NCBI GenBank assembly: GCA_032719365.1
Contig: CM064868.1
Location: 1,766,001 to 1,830,000 of the forward strand
Source of the DNA: Prinsepia uniflora
Taxonomy: Eukaryota; Streptophyta; Magnoliopsida; Rosales; Rosaceae
Direction of reading: 5' to 3'
Length of the DNA: 64,000 nucleotides
Part shown: positions 1 to 10,369 of the stretch, piece by piece
How positions within the stretch are numbered: position 1 is the first letter of the stretch
Layout: every line of letters starts with the position of its first letter
Position numbers and translations under genes: made by a program
Notes under the pieces: model-generated
The model's input: only the letters and a program-made list of their open reading frames with translations
What the model was told of the DNA's origin: nothing
The model's database searches: none

Positions 1-540
1 TTTATCCATACCCAACACACTAACAACTACATTTGTAATCTTATCAATTTCGGGTTAAATAATTTATTCGTGCATTTTCCTCTATTGAAAATTTATTCGT
101 AATTAAATAATGAAAGAACTAATCAAAATTATTAGAACGGAAATTCGAATTAGTATATATCCTCTTCGTGTAGGAGCGGAAGACTACTACTGGATAAGGA
201 ACCAGCCTATCTACTAGCTAGTCGTAGCTAAATTCTAGCAAACTATTAGGTTCATATTAGTCCACGTATAATCATACAGACAATTTTTTTTTAAACCAGA
301 AATGGGATTTTTTTTTTAAATGCTAAGTGCTAATTAAGGGAATCGAATTTAGATGTAAACGGGATTTGATTAAATATAATTTGGCGGCCATTATCAGCTG
401 GAGAAGAGTATTAAATCAATTGATGAAGCTTGTGCCGAATTTTCCACTTGAATCCGATCATACCTTACAATACTTAATAATAGCAGGGACTCAGGGAGTA
501 GACTATGGCTTGTATTAAAAAAAAGGGTTAACTCTTTATA
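1..540. other. AT-rich intergenic DNA
   Basis: No recognisable gene. The one short plus-strand reading frame (327-518) has no family resemblance I can name and no codon pattern that sets it apart from chance. The duplicated segment called copy A begins just downstream. Confidence 0.5.
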
Positions 541-849
541 CATTCGCGAATGCTATTTCAAGACAAATTTTCTCCAAATTTTGGCCCTTAAACAACTTGA
601 TTTCCTTTGTCTTTTCATTTCTTTTCCATTTGGCCAAGCATTAGATAAAAGAAATGGGAAAGTATTTTAACATGTAGAAGCGGTAAAACATCAGATATCG
701 CAAGCCTTCATCAACAGCAGTATCAATATGCACAGAATTACAAGACAAGTTTTCTCCAAGTTTTGGCCCTTAAACAACTTTCTTTCGTCTTTTCATTTCT
801 TTTCCATTTGGCGAAGCATTAGATAAAAGAAATGTGGGTTTTATAGCGT

Positions 850-990
850 GCCTAGGGTATGTTGGGTAAGAGGGTGTGGTTATGGTAGCTGTCGATCATA
901 AGCTGTGTTTTGGCTAGGGTATGTTGCCTTGGGTTTGGATCGTATAATTAACGTCATCTTAGGGCTTGTTTGCTGTTGAAGTTGGAGACA
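850..990 (-). pseudogene. Truncated remnant of a PYL abscisic-acid receptor gene (start region only)
   Basis: Read on the minus strand, this stretch matches the first 30 or so codons and the 5' flank of the PYL pseudogene at 8602-9153, including the His-rich segment just before the first conserved beta strand. The rest of the gene is absent: the homology jumps from the gene's 3' flank (ending near 838) straight to its start region. Relative to the other copy there is also a net 4-nt insertion just after the start codon. It is a relic with no coding capacity. It marks where copy A lost the receptor body, probably by an internal deletion after the segment duplicated. Confidence 0.75.
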
Positions 991-1282
991 ATGTGGGTTT
1001 TATAGCAAAGATGTTCGAGTGTTTGGAGTTGTTGCTTCAAATATCAAACAACGAAAATTTAGTTAATTTCTTATGCAAGGCATTAAGGATTGTCTTGGGA
1101 CTTGGAAATTTTGATATTTTGTGCGATTGGCAGCCAAGTTAGGCATTGTCATGTGCTTGGTGACGCCCTCTGCCCCTCTCCCTTGTGCTTGTTTCTTGCT
1201 TGTATTTGACTATTTGTTGCCTTGTCTTTTATGAAGGTTTATTCTCCGAATTTAGAGTCGACTGAGAGACTTAAACAGTCAC

Positions 1283-1580
1283 TCTTTTTTTATCGTTTGT
1301 GTCCACCTGGACCATATCTTGACATGTCAGCAAGTATAGGTCCTACTTGAATCTCCCATTCCAGGGACTAGCTCAAGAAAATTATACAGTAAGTTACTCC
1401 AGTTTATCGTTTTTCTGTACCTAGACCATATCTTGACATGTCAGCAAAGATAGGTCCTAGTCTATTCTACCAATCGGGGGACTAACTCAAACTAACTGTG
1501 GGAAGTTACTCTTTCGATCGTGTATCCACCTGGACCATATCTTGACATGTCAGCAAGGTAGAGCTAGGTCCACGTGGACT
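1283..1580. repeat. Imperfect tandem repeat, unit about 110 bp, 2.6 copies
   Basis: Three blocks begin near 1288, 1402 and 1513. Each carries a cacctggaccatatcttg-like core followed by acatgtcagcaa and an aggtcc motif; the first two end in aagttactc. The equivalent part of copy B (9565-9630) has one core, so the expansion is specific to copy A or was lost in copy B. Confidence 0.75.
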
Positions 1581-2329
1581 ATATGGTGACATGGCAGGAA
1601 GGGTGGTATGTATCAATAAGAGACTCAGAGAGCATAGTGTATCTATAACAATGCTATCAACACCTTATCAATCCTATGTCGATAGTCTGTCGTCACTCCT
1701 CCATTATCTACAGGGACTGAGCAGATTATAGGACTAGCAGCTTTCATTTTGTGACATTTATGTAATTTGACAATTACATAATCACTCTTCATATGAGTTT
1801 CTAGTAGTTATAGAAGTAACAAGCATTCATGAGAATAGTAATTCCTTCTATCTGTTTTGAGTACTAACCGTATTTTAAAGTTCCGAGTTGGGAAAGGAAT
1901 GATCACTAACCCGATAGGAATGCGTAGTTGGCTTTTTTCCCAGTGTAGAGATCAAATATCAATAATTTGCTATACGTGCTCTTCGAGCACAAGCTAATCC
2001 AGTTCATAGATGTTGAAGCAGAAATCATACTCGTCATGAAAAGTCGTCACTGATTTTACAAACAACAAATAATCAACTATCGTTGCTTCGATCGATTCTT
2101 CGGGGGGAGGGGGGGTTGTTCTACCAAGAACACTCTGATGTTTAAGTTAGTTTTGAGAAAGGAAAATGAAATACATCAAAGTGAATTAAGAAACAAGTTA
2201 CCTCAAGAATGAAATGAGCTTCGCTATTTATAGGAAAGTTTTGGGAGCCTCAGAGCATTCTAACTGGTCGGTTGAATTTGTAATTAATAAATAATATATT
2301 ATTAATAAAATGTATTATTTAATAATTAT

Positions 2330-2574
2330 TGTAAAACCGTGTACACTAATCCCTATAGACTGCTAAACTTGTATAGCTGTAGACACTAGACATCTGGACC
2401 TGTAGAATTAAGACAGACATGCACACACTAGATTCACACATCTGTCCTAGGTAGTTAATAGCAGTTAAGATAAGTTTAAGACAGAAATAACTGTCTAACC
2501 TTATCTGTTGTAAACATCTATAAATATAGCCGTAGGCTATGTGAATAATACAAGGAAAATTTACCATTTCTACA
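2330..2574 (+). repeat. 5' LTR of the copia element
   Basis: A 245-bp LTR with TG...CA ends. A TATA-like tataaata lies at 2519-2526, only 49 bp before the LTR end, so R plus U5 must be very short. It is identical by eye to the 3' LTR. Confidence 0.96.
2519..2526 (+). promoter_or_regulatory. TATA-like box of the copia LTR
   Basis: The motif tataaata sits near the 3' end of the 5' LTR and is repeated at the matching place in the 3' LTR. It is the only good TATA box in the LTR and the likely promoter core; the transcription start is inferred, not seen. Confidence 0.6.
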
Positions 2575-2586
2575 TGGTATCAGAGC
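2575..2586 (+). other. Primer-binding site (initiator methionine tRNA)
   Basis: The bases tggtatcagagc begin immediately after the 5' LTR. This sequence is complementary to the 3' end of plant initiator Met-tRNA, the usual primer for copia reverse transcription. Confidence 0.95.
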
Positions 2587-2631
2587 CTCACGGCTAATCC
2601 CCTCAATTCTGATCCTCCCTCCTCTCCCACC

Positions 2632-5600
2632 ATGGCTAGTGATTCCTGTGCCTCTCCCTCAATCTCCCCGAATCATGTTTCAACCCTAGTCTCTATCAAA
2701 CTCACAGAATCCAACTATCTTCTCTGGGAAAGCCAGATCAAACCCTTTCTAATCGGACACAACTACTGGAGGTTCATTGATGGAACTCACTCCCCTCCCT
2801 CTCCAACCCTCCAACCATCGGCCACCACTGAATCCTCTCCCCAATCTGATGCCTCATCCTCTGCTCTCACTAACTCTGGACTCCTTCTGCCTAATCCTGC
2901 GTACCAACAGTGGTACCAGATTGACCAAACCCTCATCAGCATGCTTCGAGCCACACTGACAGAACCAGTCCTGTCCCAAGTTGTTGGCTTAAACACTTCC
3001 CGTGAAATCTGGGAATGCCTTCGCCAGAATTTCTCTCAACAGTCACTAGCAAATGCCACTAACCTCCGATTCCAACTCATGTCTCTCACAAAAGGTTCCC
3101 TCTCCATCTCTGAATATCTCTCTCAAGCCAAAACACTTGCAGACTCTCTTGCTGCAATAAATGAACCCTTCTCTTCCCGTGACTTAGTCACGGCTGTCTT
3201 GCGTGGTCTTGGCCCAGAATACAGCATGCTTGTGACAGCCATGCTTAACTTCCCTCCCCTCCCTCCCTTCAATGATCTTAGAGCCCGTCTACTGTCTTTT
3301 GAGGCACAGCAAGCCTCCACCCTACACTCTGCCTCTGTCCACCCACCCACAGCCTTATACACGGCCTCACAGCACTATACTCCTTCCCGTGGCCGCTCTG
3401 CTTTTCAGAAAGGACCCAGACCAGGCCGTGGCTCCCGGTTTCCAAACCGCCGTGGAAACCACCGCTACTCCTCCCCCAATCCTTCCCCCGGTGTACTAGG
3501 CTCCTCCCCCTCTCCCATCAACCGCCCCACTGGCCCCCAATGTTGGTCCTGCAACCGTTTCGGCCATCTTGCTGCTCACTGCCCCAATCTGTCCCAGTCC
3601 ACAGACCACAATTTGTCCCAGGCCTTCGCAGGTCTACATCTAGCAAACGTATCAGACCCAAATTGGTACCCGGACACTGGTGCTACTCACCACGTCACCA
3701 TGAACCCTCCCTGCACCTCTCAGCCTTCCCCATCCACCCCGGATCAGGTCATGATTGGCAATGGTGACACACTCCCCATCCAGCAAACTGGTACAGTCCA
3801 ATTCTCCTCTGGTCCCTTTCATTTTAATCTATCTAATGTTCTCTATGTTCCCTCTATACAAAAGAATCTTCTCTCTGTCTCTCAGTTCACTCAAGATCAC
3901 AAAGTCAAAATCACTTTCCTCCCCCACCAATTTCTTATCCAGGATCTTCACACTAATCAAGTTTTGTTTCAGGGCCCCTGTAAAGATGGCCTTTACAGGA
4001 TATCACCACAACAAGTCCCACCCCAGGTCTTCCTCACTCATGCTGCTCCCTCTCTTTGGCACCAGCGCCTTGGACACCCTTCATCCAAAGTGCTTCGCAT
4101 GGTGACAACCAAGAATAACCTATGTTCCCCTGTACCTTTCAATTCTGTACCCTTTTGTAATCAATGTGCTCTAAATAAAAGCACCAGACTTTCCTTTTCC
4201 TCTGTTGTACATCAATCAATAAAACAGTTTGATTTAATACATTCTGATGTGTGGATGTCTCCTGTCATTTCTGTCTCTGGTTTTCGCTACTATGTCCTAT
4301 TCACTGATGACTACACTAGATTCACTTGGATATTTCCCCTACGCAACAAATCTGAAGTTTTCAACCATTTCACTAAATTCTACTCATATGTTCAGACTCA
4401 ATTCCGCACCAACATCACTCAGTTTCAAAGTGATGGAGGCACTGAATACACCAACCACCAGTTCCAAGCCTTTTGCTCCCTTCATGGCATTCACCATCGC
4501 TTTTCCTGCCCCCACACCCCTCAACAAAATGGGTTAGCTGAGCGTAAACACCGTCACATCTCAGAAATGGGGAGAACACTCCTCCATACAGCCGGCCTTC
4601 CTTATTCCTACTGGGCAGATGCCCTTACAACTGCAGTTTTTCTCATCAACCTCCTTCCCACACCTACCCTCAACTGGACATCACCATACACCAAACTATA
4701 TGCCCGCCCACCTCCATACCACATTCTAAAAACCTTTGGCTGCTCCTGCTTCCCCTTCCTTGGTGCATACACCAAACACAAACTCCAAAGTCCCAGCCTA
4801 CCCTGTGTTTTTCTAGGCTACAGCCCCCATCATGCTGGATACCGTTGCCTTCATGTCAAAACAGGTCGAGTCTACATCTCCCGTCATGTGGTGTTCAATG
4901 AACTTGACTTCCCGTTCCCGAAGTCCTCCACACCTCCCCCTCCTCTTTCCTTCACCCCTCTAGTCTCCATCCCACTTTCTCATCCTTCTCCGGTCCCACC
5001 AACACGGTCTCCCACTACTAATTCCCGGCAGACCTCCCCACCCTTCTCACCACCAGCAAACTCTTCTCACGACTTGTCATCCTCCACCACCCCTCCTCCC
5101 CCTCCCGGTCTAAACTCCCAACACTCCCACCCTTCCCGACCACCCAATACTCATCCTATGACTACTCGCAGCAAGGCTGGCATTTCCAAGTCCAGAAATC
5201 TCCTCTTCACCTCCCGATATCCCCTGCCCCAGGCCTACACCACTACCAAACTTGCAACAGCCGAACCCACCACCTACACCCAAGCCTCCAAATCTGCTGC
5301 ATGGACAGATGCAATGAAAACAGAATATGATGCACTGATGAAGCAGCAAACTTGGTCCCTGGTTCCCCTCCCCCCTCATGCCAATGCAGTAGGCTGCAAG
5401 TGGGTTTTTCGACTCAAACAACGTGCTGATGGCTCTGTCGAACGCCACAAAGCCAGACTTGTTGCCAAAGGCTTCCATCAGCAAGAAGGCCTAGACTACT
5501 ATGAAACATTCAGTCCGGTTGTAAAACCAACCACAATCCGTGTGGTCCTATCCATTGCTGTTTCCCTTGGCTGGCCCCTCCGTCAACTCGATGTCACCAA

Positions 5601-6843
5601 TGCCTTCCTCCATGGCCATTTAAATGAAGAGGTCTACATGGTTCAGCCCCCTGGCTTCACTGATCCTAACCACCCTCACCATGTGTGCCGGCTACATAAA
5701 GCACTCTACGGCCTCAAACAGGCCCCTCGGGCTTGGTTTGCCCGTTTCAGCAGTTTTCTTCTACAATATGGCTTTCACCAGAGCAGGGCAGACCCTTCTA
5801 TGTTTGTTCTTCATCGCCCACCATGTGTCCTCTACCTCCTATTGTATGTGGACGACATCATCCTAACCGGCAACTCACCAAAGGCCCTGTCCACCTTTAT
5901 GACTTCCCTAGCAAAAGCCTTCGACATAAAAGACCTGGGCTCACTCCACTACTTCCTGGGTATTGAAGCTCGACCCACCACAACTGGCCTAACCCTCACC
6001 CAAGACAAATATACTGTTGGACTTCTCCACCGCAGCGGCCTCGCTGATTGCAGACCTGCCCCTACCCCTGTAGCCTCCAAACACGTCCTTTCTGCCACTA
6101 TTGGACAGCCCCTAACAGACCCCTCAACCTATCGACAACTGGTTGGCACCCTCCTCTACTTAACCCTCACACGGCCGGACATTTCCTATGCTGTACAGAA
6201 TGTTGCCCAGTTCATGAGCAAGCCAACCGATGCCCACCTCACTGCTGTAAAGCGCATCATCAGATACCTCAAAGGCACCTTAGGCACAGGTCTTCATATT
6301 CAGCGCTGCAGATTTCCCCTCACCCTCCAAGCATACTCAGATGCCGATTGGGCAGGATGCCCTGACACCCGCCGCTCAGTCAGTGGGTTCTGCGTGTTCC
6401 TAGGTTCCAACCTCATATCCTGATGTGCCAAGAAACAGAAAACTGTTTCTCGTTCCAGTTCAGAGGCTGAATACCGGGCCCTAGCCTATACTTGTGCCGA
6501 CACGATCTGGATCCTAAGCCTTCTACAAGACCTGCAAATTCTACCCCAGTTGCCCCTGCTTCTCTACTGCGACAACATGAGTACTGCCCACATGACAGCA
6601 AACCCGGTCTTCCATGCTCGTACCAAGCACATTGCCATTGACTACCACTTCCTACGTGAAAGAGTTGCCGCTGGCACCCACCGTGTTCTCTTTGTCCCTT
6701 CAGCAAATCAACTAGCTGACCTCTTCACAAAGGGACTCCCTATTTCCCGTCACCAACAACTTGCGTCCAAACTTGTCACCCCAAGGGTGCCTAGTTTGCG
6801 GGGGGATGTAAAACCGTGTACACTAATCCCTATAGACTGCTAA
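2632..6843 (+). pseudogene. Copia gag-pol polyprotein with one premature stop
   Basis: A single frame starts at the ATG at 2632 (context accATGg) and runs 1263 codons to a TGA at 6421-6423. The same frame continues without shift to a TAA at 6841-6843, just inside the 3' LTR. Domains: copia-type gag with a CX2CX4HX4C zinc knuckle at residues 304-317; aspartic protease DTGA at 348-351; integrase with H/C zinc residues and a D539-D601-E637 triad spaced D-35-E; reverse transcriptase with YVDD at 1072-1075; RNase H starting near D1237. The stop falls in RNase H where copia elements usually have a tryptophan, so a one-base TGG-to-TGA change is the likely cause. Everything upstream looks intact. The product as it stands would lack most of RNase H. 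Confidence 0.93.
6797..6806 (+). other. Polypurine tract of the copia element
   Basis: A run ending gcgggggga abuts the 3' LTR, the expected place for plus-strand DNA priming. Confidence 0.85.
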
Positions 6844-7051
6844 ACTTGTATAGCTGTAGACACTAGACATCTGGACCTGTAGAATTAAGACAGACATGCA
6901 CACACTAGATTCACACATCTGTCCTAGGTAGTTAATAGCAGTTAAGATAAGTTTAAGACAGAAATAACTGTCTAACCTTATCTGTTGTAAACATCTATAA
7001 ATATAGCCGTAGGCTATGTGAATAATACAAGGAAAATTTACCATTTCTACA
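6807..7051 (+). repeat. 3' LTR of the copia element
   Basis: A 245-bp direct repeat of the 5' LTR with no difference that I can find. The polyprotein frame reads 37 nt into it before its stop codon. Confidence 0.96.
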
Positions 7052-7310
7052 ATTATAATAATTTGTCATTATGATAATAATTAAAGAAAATTAATATTAA
7101 TATTAATTGCCCATTATTAAAAATAATGAAATTATTATTATTGAGGTTTTAACCCAATTAAATAATATATTTAGCTACAAAAAATTCATTATTTAATGTG
7201 CACGTGTTTATGAGCCATTAATGCATGTCACTATGATGGAAAATTAGATATTTTGAGAATTATGAGATACGTGACAGTTCCACAATTTTCGGATGATTTT
7301 GGGTTCTACA

Positions 7311-8327
7311 GTAGACTAACTAGGTTGCTGGACGGCCCTCGATGTCGAGCTGTGGCTTGGGATATAATTTTGGGGATGGTGGGATATTTACAGTCTTTTG
7401 TATCCAGTTTTCTTATGATTTTGAACTCCTTTGAGAAGAATTTTCAAAGAAAGGTTGTGGTCCATGGGATGTTTTCTTTTTTTGCATTTTTGGACTCCTT
7501 CGTAACTATGTTTATTTAGTTAACTGTTTTAAAAGAATTTTACTTTATGCATGTTTGGCTTTACTTATGGAGGGGGAAAAGGTTTGTTTTCCTCGGAACT
7601 TGTAGTGAAAATTATTATTAGGTTTGGTCGGGTTATTAAGATAGCAGGGACATTTGGATTTGGCGAGAGTTCCGTCATTGTAATTGGCTAGTAGTACTCC
7701 GGTAAGTTGCAGAATGTGTGTATATATATGTATATATATATTCTAATGGAACGAGGCGACGAGACTAGAAGAAGACAACATCTTTCGTTGCGCTATGTTC
7801 AAGTAGGACTTTCATTAGTTTTTGTAGCTAAAGGTAACCTAATTGCACTGATCCTCTTTTGGGTTTTGTAAATTATTGGAGTGTTTGGTAATTTGGGGTT
7901 GTGGGTGGTTTTTTCAATTTTGTATTTGTTTTGACCGATTGCAGGGGAGATTCTACCAAATTTTCGCTAGAATTCCCATAAAATCTCTCCTATTTTGGTG
8001 AAGGTATTTCATGTATTATTGTGCTAACTTCGATTTTGTCAGACGAAAGTAATTTCTCACGAATTTCGAGGGAAAATTGGGGAGGATCTGTCACGAAAAA
8101 TTTGTTCACCGTCTCATGTGCATAATTATGGTGTCCAAAATCTCTCTTTTTTCTAATTTCTCTGCTCATAATGTATTAAAACATTGTAGTTCTAGCACTT
8201 CAATTCCTGCTCAAGTTTGTTATAAAAATACGTATTATGGTGACAACATTGAAAATGGAACTCTAACTGGCACCAGTTATACGTCACTAGATATTTACTT
8301 ATGAGGTATACACCCGTAACAAATAAT
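7311..8327. other. Intergenic DNA after the nested insertions
   Basis: The first 50 or so bases continue copy A (compare 11695-11740). The rest has short frames only (7253-7519, 8077-8304) that show no family motif. A TA-rich stretch lies at about 7720-7742. I see no gene. Confidence 0.5.
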
Positions 8328-8601
8328 TACAAGACAGATTTTCACTAAATTTAAACCCTTAAACAACTTTCCTTTGTTTTTTTAAATTTCTTTTCCATTT
8401 GACCAAACATTGGATAAAAGAAATGCCAAAAGTATTTTAACATATAGTATGTTACAAGCCAACATCAACAGCAATACCAATATCAAAATTTCCTTCTTGG
8501 GTCAAAATATCAACAGAATTTCGAACTTTCTTAATCTGGAAGGAACCTGCCAACTCCCTAATCTTACCTAAAAAGGATTAGAAACTCTCTAAGGCTACAA
8601 G

Positions 8602-9153
8602 CTAATTAATGGCCATCTTCTCTGTCACTTTAGCCAGCGACTTAAGATTGCAGCCTATGATCGTATTCGCAAACAAGCAAGTATCCTCGTTGCTACTCCC
8701 GGCAGGAGCATCCACCACATACGACTGAATCACCACCGTCGTGCTTCCACTTCCATCTTCTTTATGCACCGAAGTGGTAGAGCTATAATTCGCCAGCCTG
8801 TGCTCCCCACCAACAATGCTATAATGCATGACATGGGTCTCATCGTCAAGCTCATCAAGCCTCTCCCACACTGGTTTTGGCCGGGAGGCCGGATTTAACA
8901 ACAACTTCACGAATGCTCCATATGCCTCCATTCCCTTGCCGCACGCTGCAGCTCTTTATGAACTGATTGTAGGCTTGAGGTTTGTCGAACTGGCGGAGGA
9001 TGGGCCAAAAACCACGGGGAGCGGGGCATCGATAGTTTGGAAGAGGCATGAACCGCACTGGTTCGGTAAGAGAGTGTGGTTATGGTAGCTGTCCATCATA
9101 AGCTGTGTTTTGGTTAGGGTATGTTGCCTTGTGGTTGGATGGTATAACGTCAT
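8602..9153 (-). pseudogene. PYR/PYL/RCAR abscisic-acid receptor, two frameshifts
   Basis: START-like abscisic-acid receptors bind the hormone and inhibit PP2C phosphatases. On the minus strand three frames in succession give one receptor. From the ATG at 9151-9153 comes the N-terminus to PNQCGSCLFQTIDAPLPVV. The next frame gives QFDKPQAYNQFIKSC to the gate loop SGLPAKTS. The third gives ERLDELDDE, the latch GGEHRL, SYVVDAPAG and CNLKSLAKV, ending at the stop at 8602-8604. Ligand contacts seen are the Lys in FIKSC, the Glu in ERLDEL and the HRL latch. One shift fits two extra bases in a T run near 9001; the other fits one extra G in a GGG run near 8872. Apart from these the sequence is well kept, single-exon like many PYL genes, and close to the PYR1/PYL1-3 type. 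It is either a young pseudogene or a live gene with assembly errors. Confidence 0.9.
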
Positions 9154-9517
9154 CTCAGGGCTTTTTTGCTGTTGAAGTTGGGGAAAACGTGGGTTTTATA
9201 GCAGAGGGTGCATTTACCATAAAAGGAATTATAGGACACATAGCATAGCAACTAAAAGGGAAGGCGGTGACACACTATAGGAAAGATATTTGTGGAGTTG
9301 GTGCATCAATTATCAAACAGACAGTTTGGTTTCTTATTCCATGCATTAAAGGATTCTCTTGGGACGATATTTTGTGCGGTTTGGCAGCGAAGTTAAGCAT
9401 TACCGTTGGTTGACGATGGTTTTTTCATGCGCTTGGCCACGCGCTTTGTCATGTGCTTATTTCTTGTTTGTATTTGTTGCCTTGTCTTTAATGAAGAATA
9501 TCCACAGAGACTTAACT

Positions 9518-9567
9518 AAAAAATATTCTATGTAAGTTACTCAAAAAATATTCTATGTAAGTTACTC
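9518..9567. repeat. Tandem duplication of 25 bp
   Basis: The unit aaaaaatattctatgtaag plus ttactc occurs twice in a row. It lies at the point where copy A carries its 110-bp tandem units. Confidence 0.8.
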
Positions 9568-9643
9568 TTTTTTATCGTTTGTCCACCTGGATCGTATCTT
9601 GACATGTCAGCAAAGGTAGAGCTAGGTCCACGTTGACCATATA

Positions 9644-9776
9644 TATTTTTTGGTTAACTTCAACAGAAACAAAACACAAAAAATCCAGAAACAAAAAGGA
9701 GAACAAAAAAACAACTTAATAACGGACATAAAACTGGAACAATCCTAACCCTAAACCCTAAACCCTAAACCCAAAG
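9644..9776 (-). mobile_element. Small insertion tipped by plant telomere-type repeats
   Basis: Copy A reads through this point without interruption (ggtccacgtgg...). Copy B instead has about 133 extra bases between two near-copies of the host sequence: ggtccacgttgaccatata before and ggaccccacgtcgaccatgta after. The insert contains ccctaaa repeats at 9746-9772. On the minus strand it starts with tttaggg repeats and ends in an A-rich stretch, which with the long flanking duplication resembles a short retroposed transcript. That reading is inference. Confidence 0.55.
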
Positions 9777-9992
9777 GACCCCACGTCGACCATGTAGTCA
9801 CATGCAGCAAGGGTGGTATGTTTTGAAAACACGTAGTAAACTCTCCTAGCTGTATCACACGTGTAACCACGTCCGTTTTGCTACCACTTAAGTACTTAAC
9901 TATGAAAATGGAACTAAGATCTAACATAGACCCAACCTGGGCCTAGCCCAACCCAGCAGGAGAGAACCCATAATGTATCAACACCTTATCAA

Positions 9993-10333
9993 GGTAAAAT
10001 TCCAAATTAGGCGCTTTTAAAATGGCGGGTATAGACTTAATATCTATACAATTAGGCGGGATCTAAACGGTTTTTTTAGGGTAAAAAATTAATAAATTAG
10101 GAACTATATAATTATACACATATATATATATATATATTATATAATTCATTTCAAACACTATGAGAGACCAAATAAAAAATAAAGACTAAAAAAATCCAAT
10201 ACTAAACAAACCAAAACTCAATATATACAAATACAAACTCAATATGTTAAATTTAATATATTTACAAACCAAAGAGATTGAAGCCTAAATTCAAAGAGAC
10301 TGAAAACCAAACCCAATAAGACATTTATTTAAT

Positions 10334-10369
<36 letters not shown>

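Larger units (their letters stand above)
541..2010 (+). repeat. Segmental duplication copy A (left part)
   Basis: This segment aligns by eye, in direct orientation, with 8328-11700 (copy B). Shared landmarks in order are the flank of a PYL receptor gene, the antisense start of that gene, a block containing ttgacatgtcagcaa, and a block around tcctatgtcgatag that runs into aatccag.....cataga. The PYL body is deleted here, and the PYL 3' flank is present twice (about 559-650 and 733-838). Copy A resumes at 7311 beyond an insertion and fades by about 7360. Divergence is clear but most landmarks align without difficulty, so the duplication is old but not ancient. Confidence 0.8.
2330..7051 (+). 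mobile_element. Full-length Ty1/copia LTR retrotransposon (4722 bp)
   Basis: The element has two 245-bp LTRs starting tgtaaaacc and ending ttctaca, a primer-binding site directly after the 5' LTR, a purine tract directly before the 3' LTR, and one gag-pol frame in the order gag, protease, integrase, reverse transcriptase, RNase H. Integrase ahead of reverse transcriptase is diagnostic of copia elements. It is bounded by an exact 5-bp target duplication, attat, at 2325-2329 and 7052-7056. The two LTRs read identical along their full length, so the insertion is recent. The polyprotein carries one in-frame stop in RNase H, so this copy probably cannot move without help. It sits inside an older solo LTR. 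Confidence 0.97.
2011..7310 (-). mobile_element. Solo LTR of a retrotransposon, interrupted by a copia element
   Basis: The outer element starts tgttgaagcag at 2011 and ends ggttctaca at 7310. It is flanked by ataga (2006-2010) and gtaga (7311-7315), a 5-bp target duplication with one mismatch. Removing the nested copia element leaves about 580 bp of LTR. On the minus strand it has a TATA box (reverse of ctatttatag, near 2223-2232) followed by the reverse of ctctgatgtttaagttag, an arrangement common just downstream of the promoter in plant LTRs. It is related to the solo LTR at 37608-38107, which has the same ends and motif order. Copy B at 11695-11699 has a single ataga and no insertion, so it shows the empty site. 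No internal retrotransposon domain belongs to this LTR, which is why it is called solo. The superfamily cannot be told from an LTR alone. Confidence 0.82.

Noticed and set aside
5110..5484. Long minus-strand frame in gag-pol
   Set aside because: It is antisense to a well-supported polyprotein with pol motifs and reflects the C-rich composition of that gene.
2346..7044. Identical 73-codon minus-strand frames at 2346-2567 and 6823-7044
   Set aside because: They lie inside the two copia LTRs and are identical because the LTRs are; no protein family is suggested.
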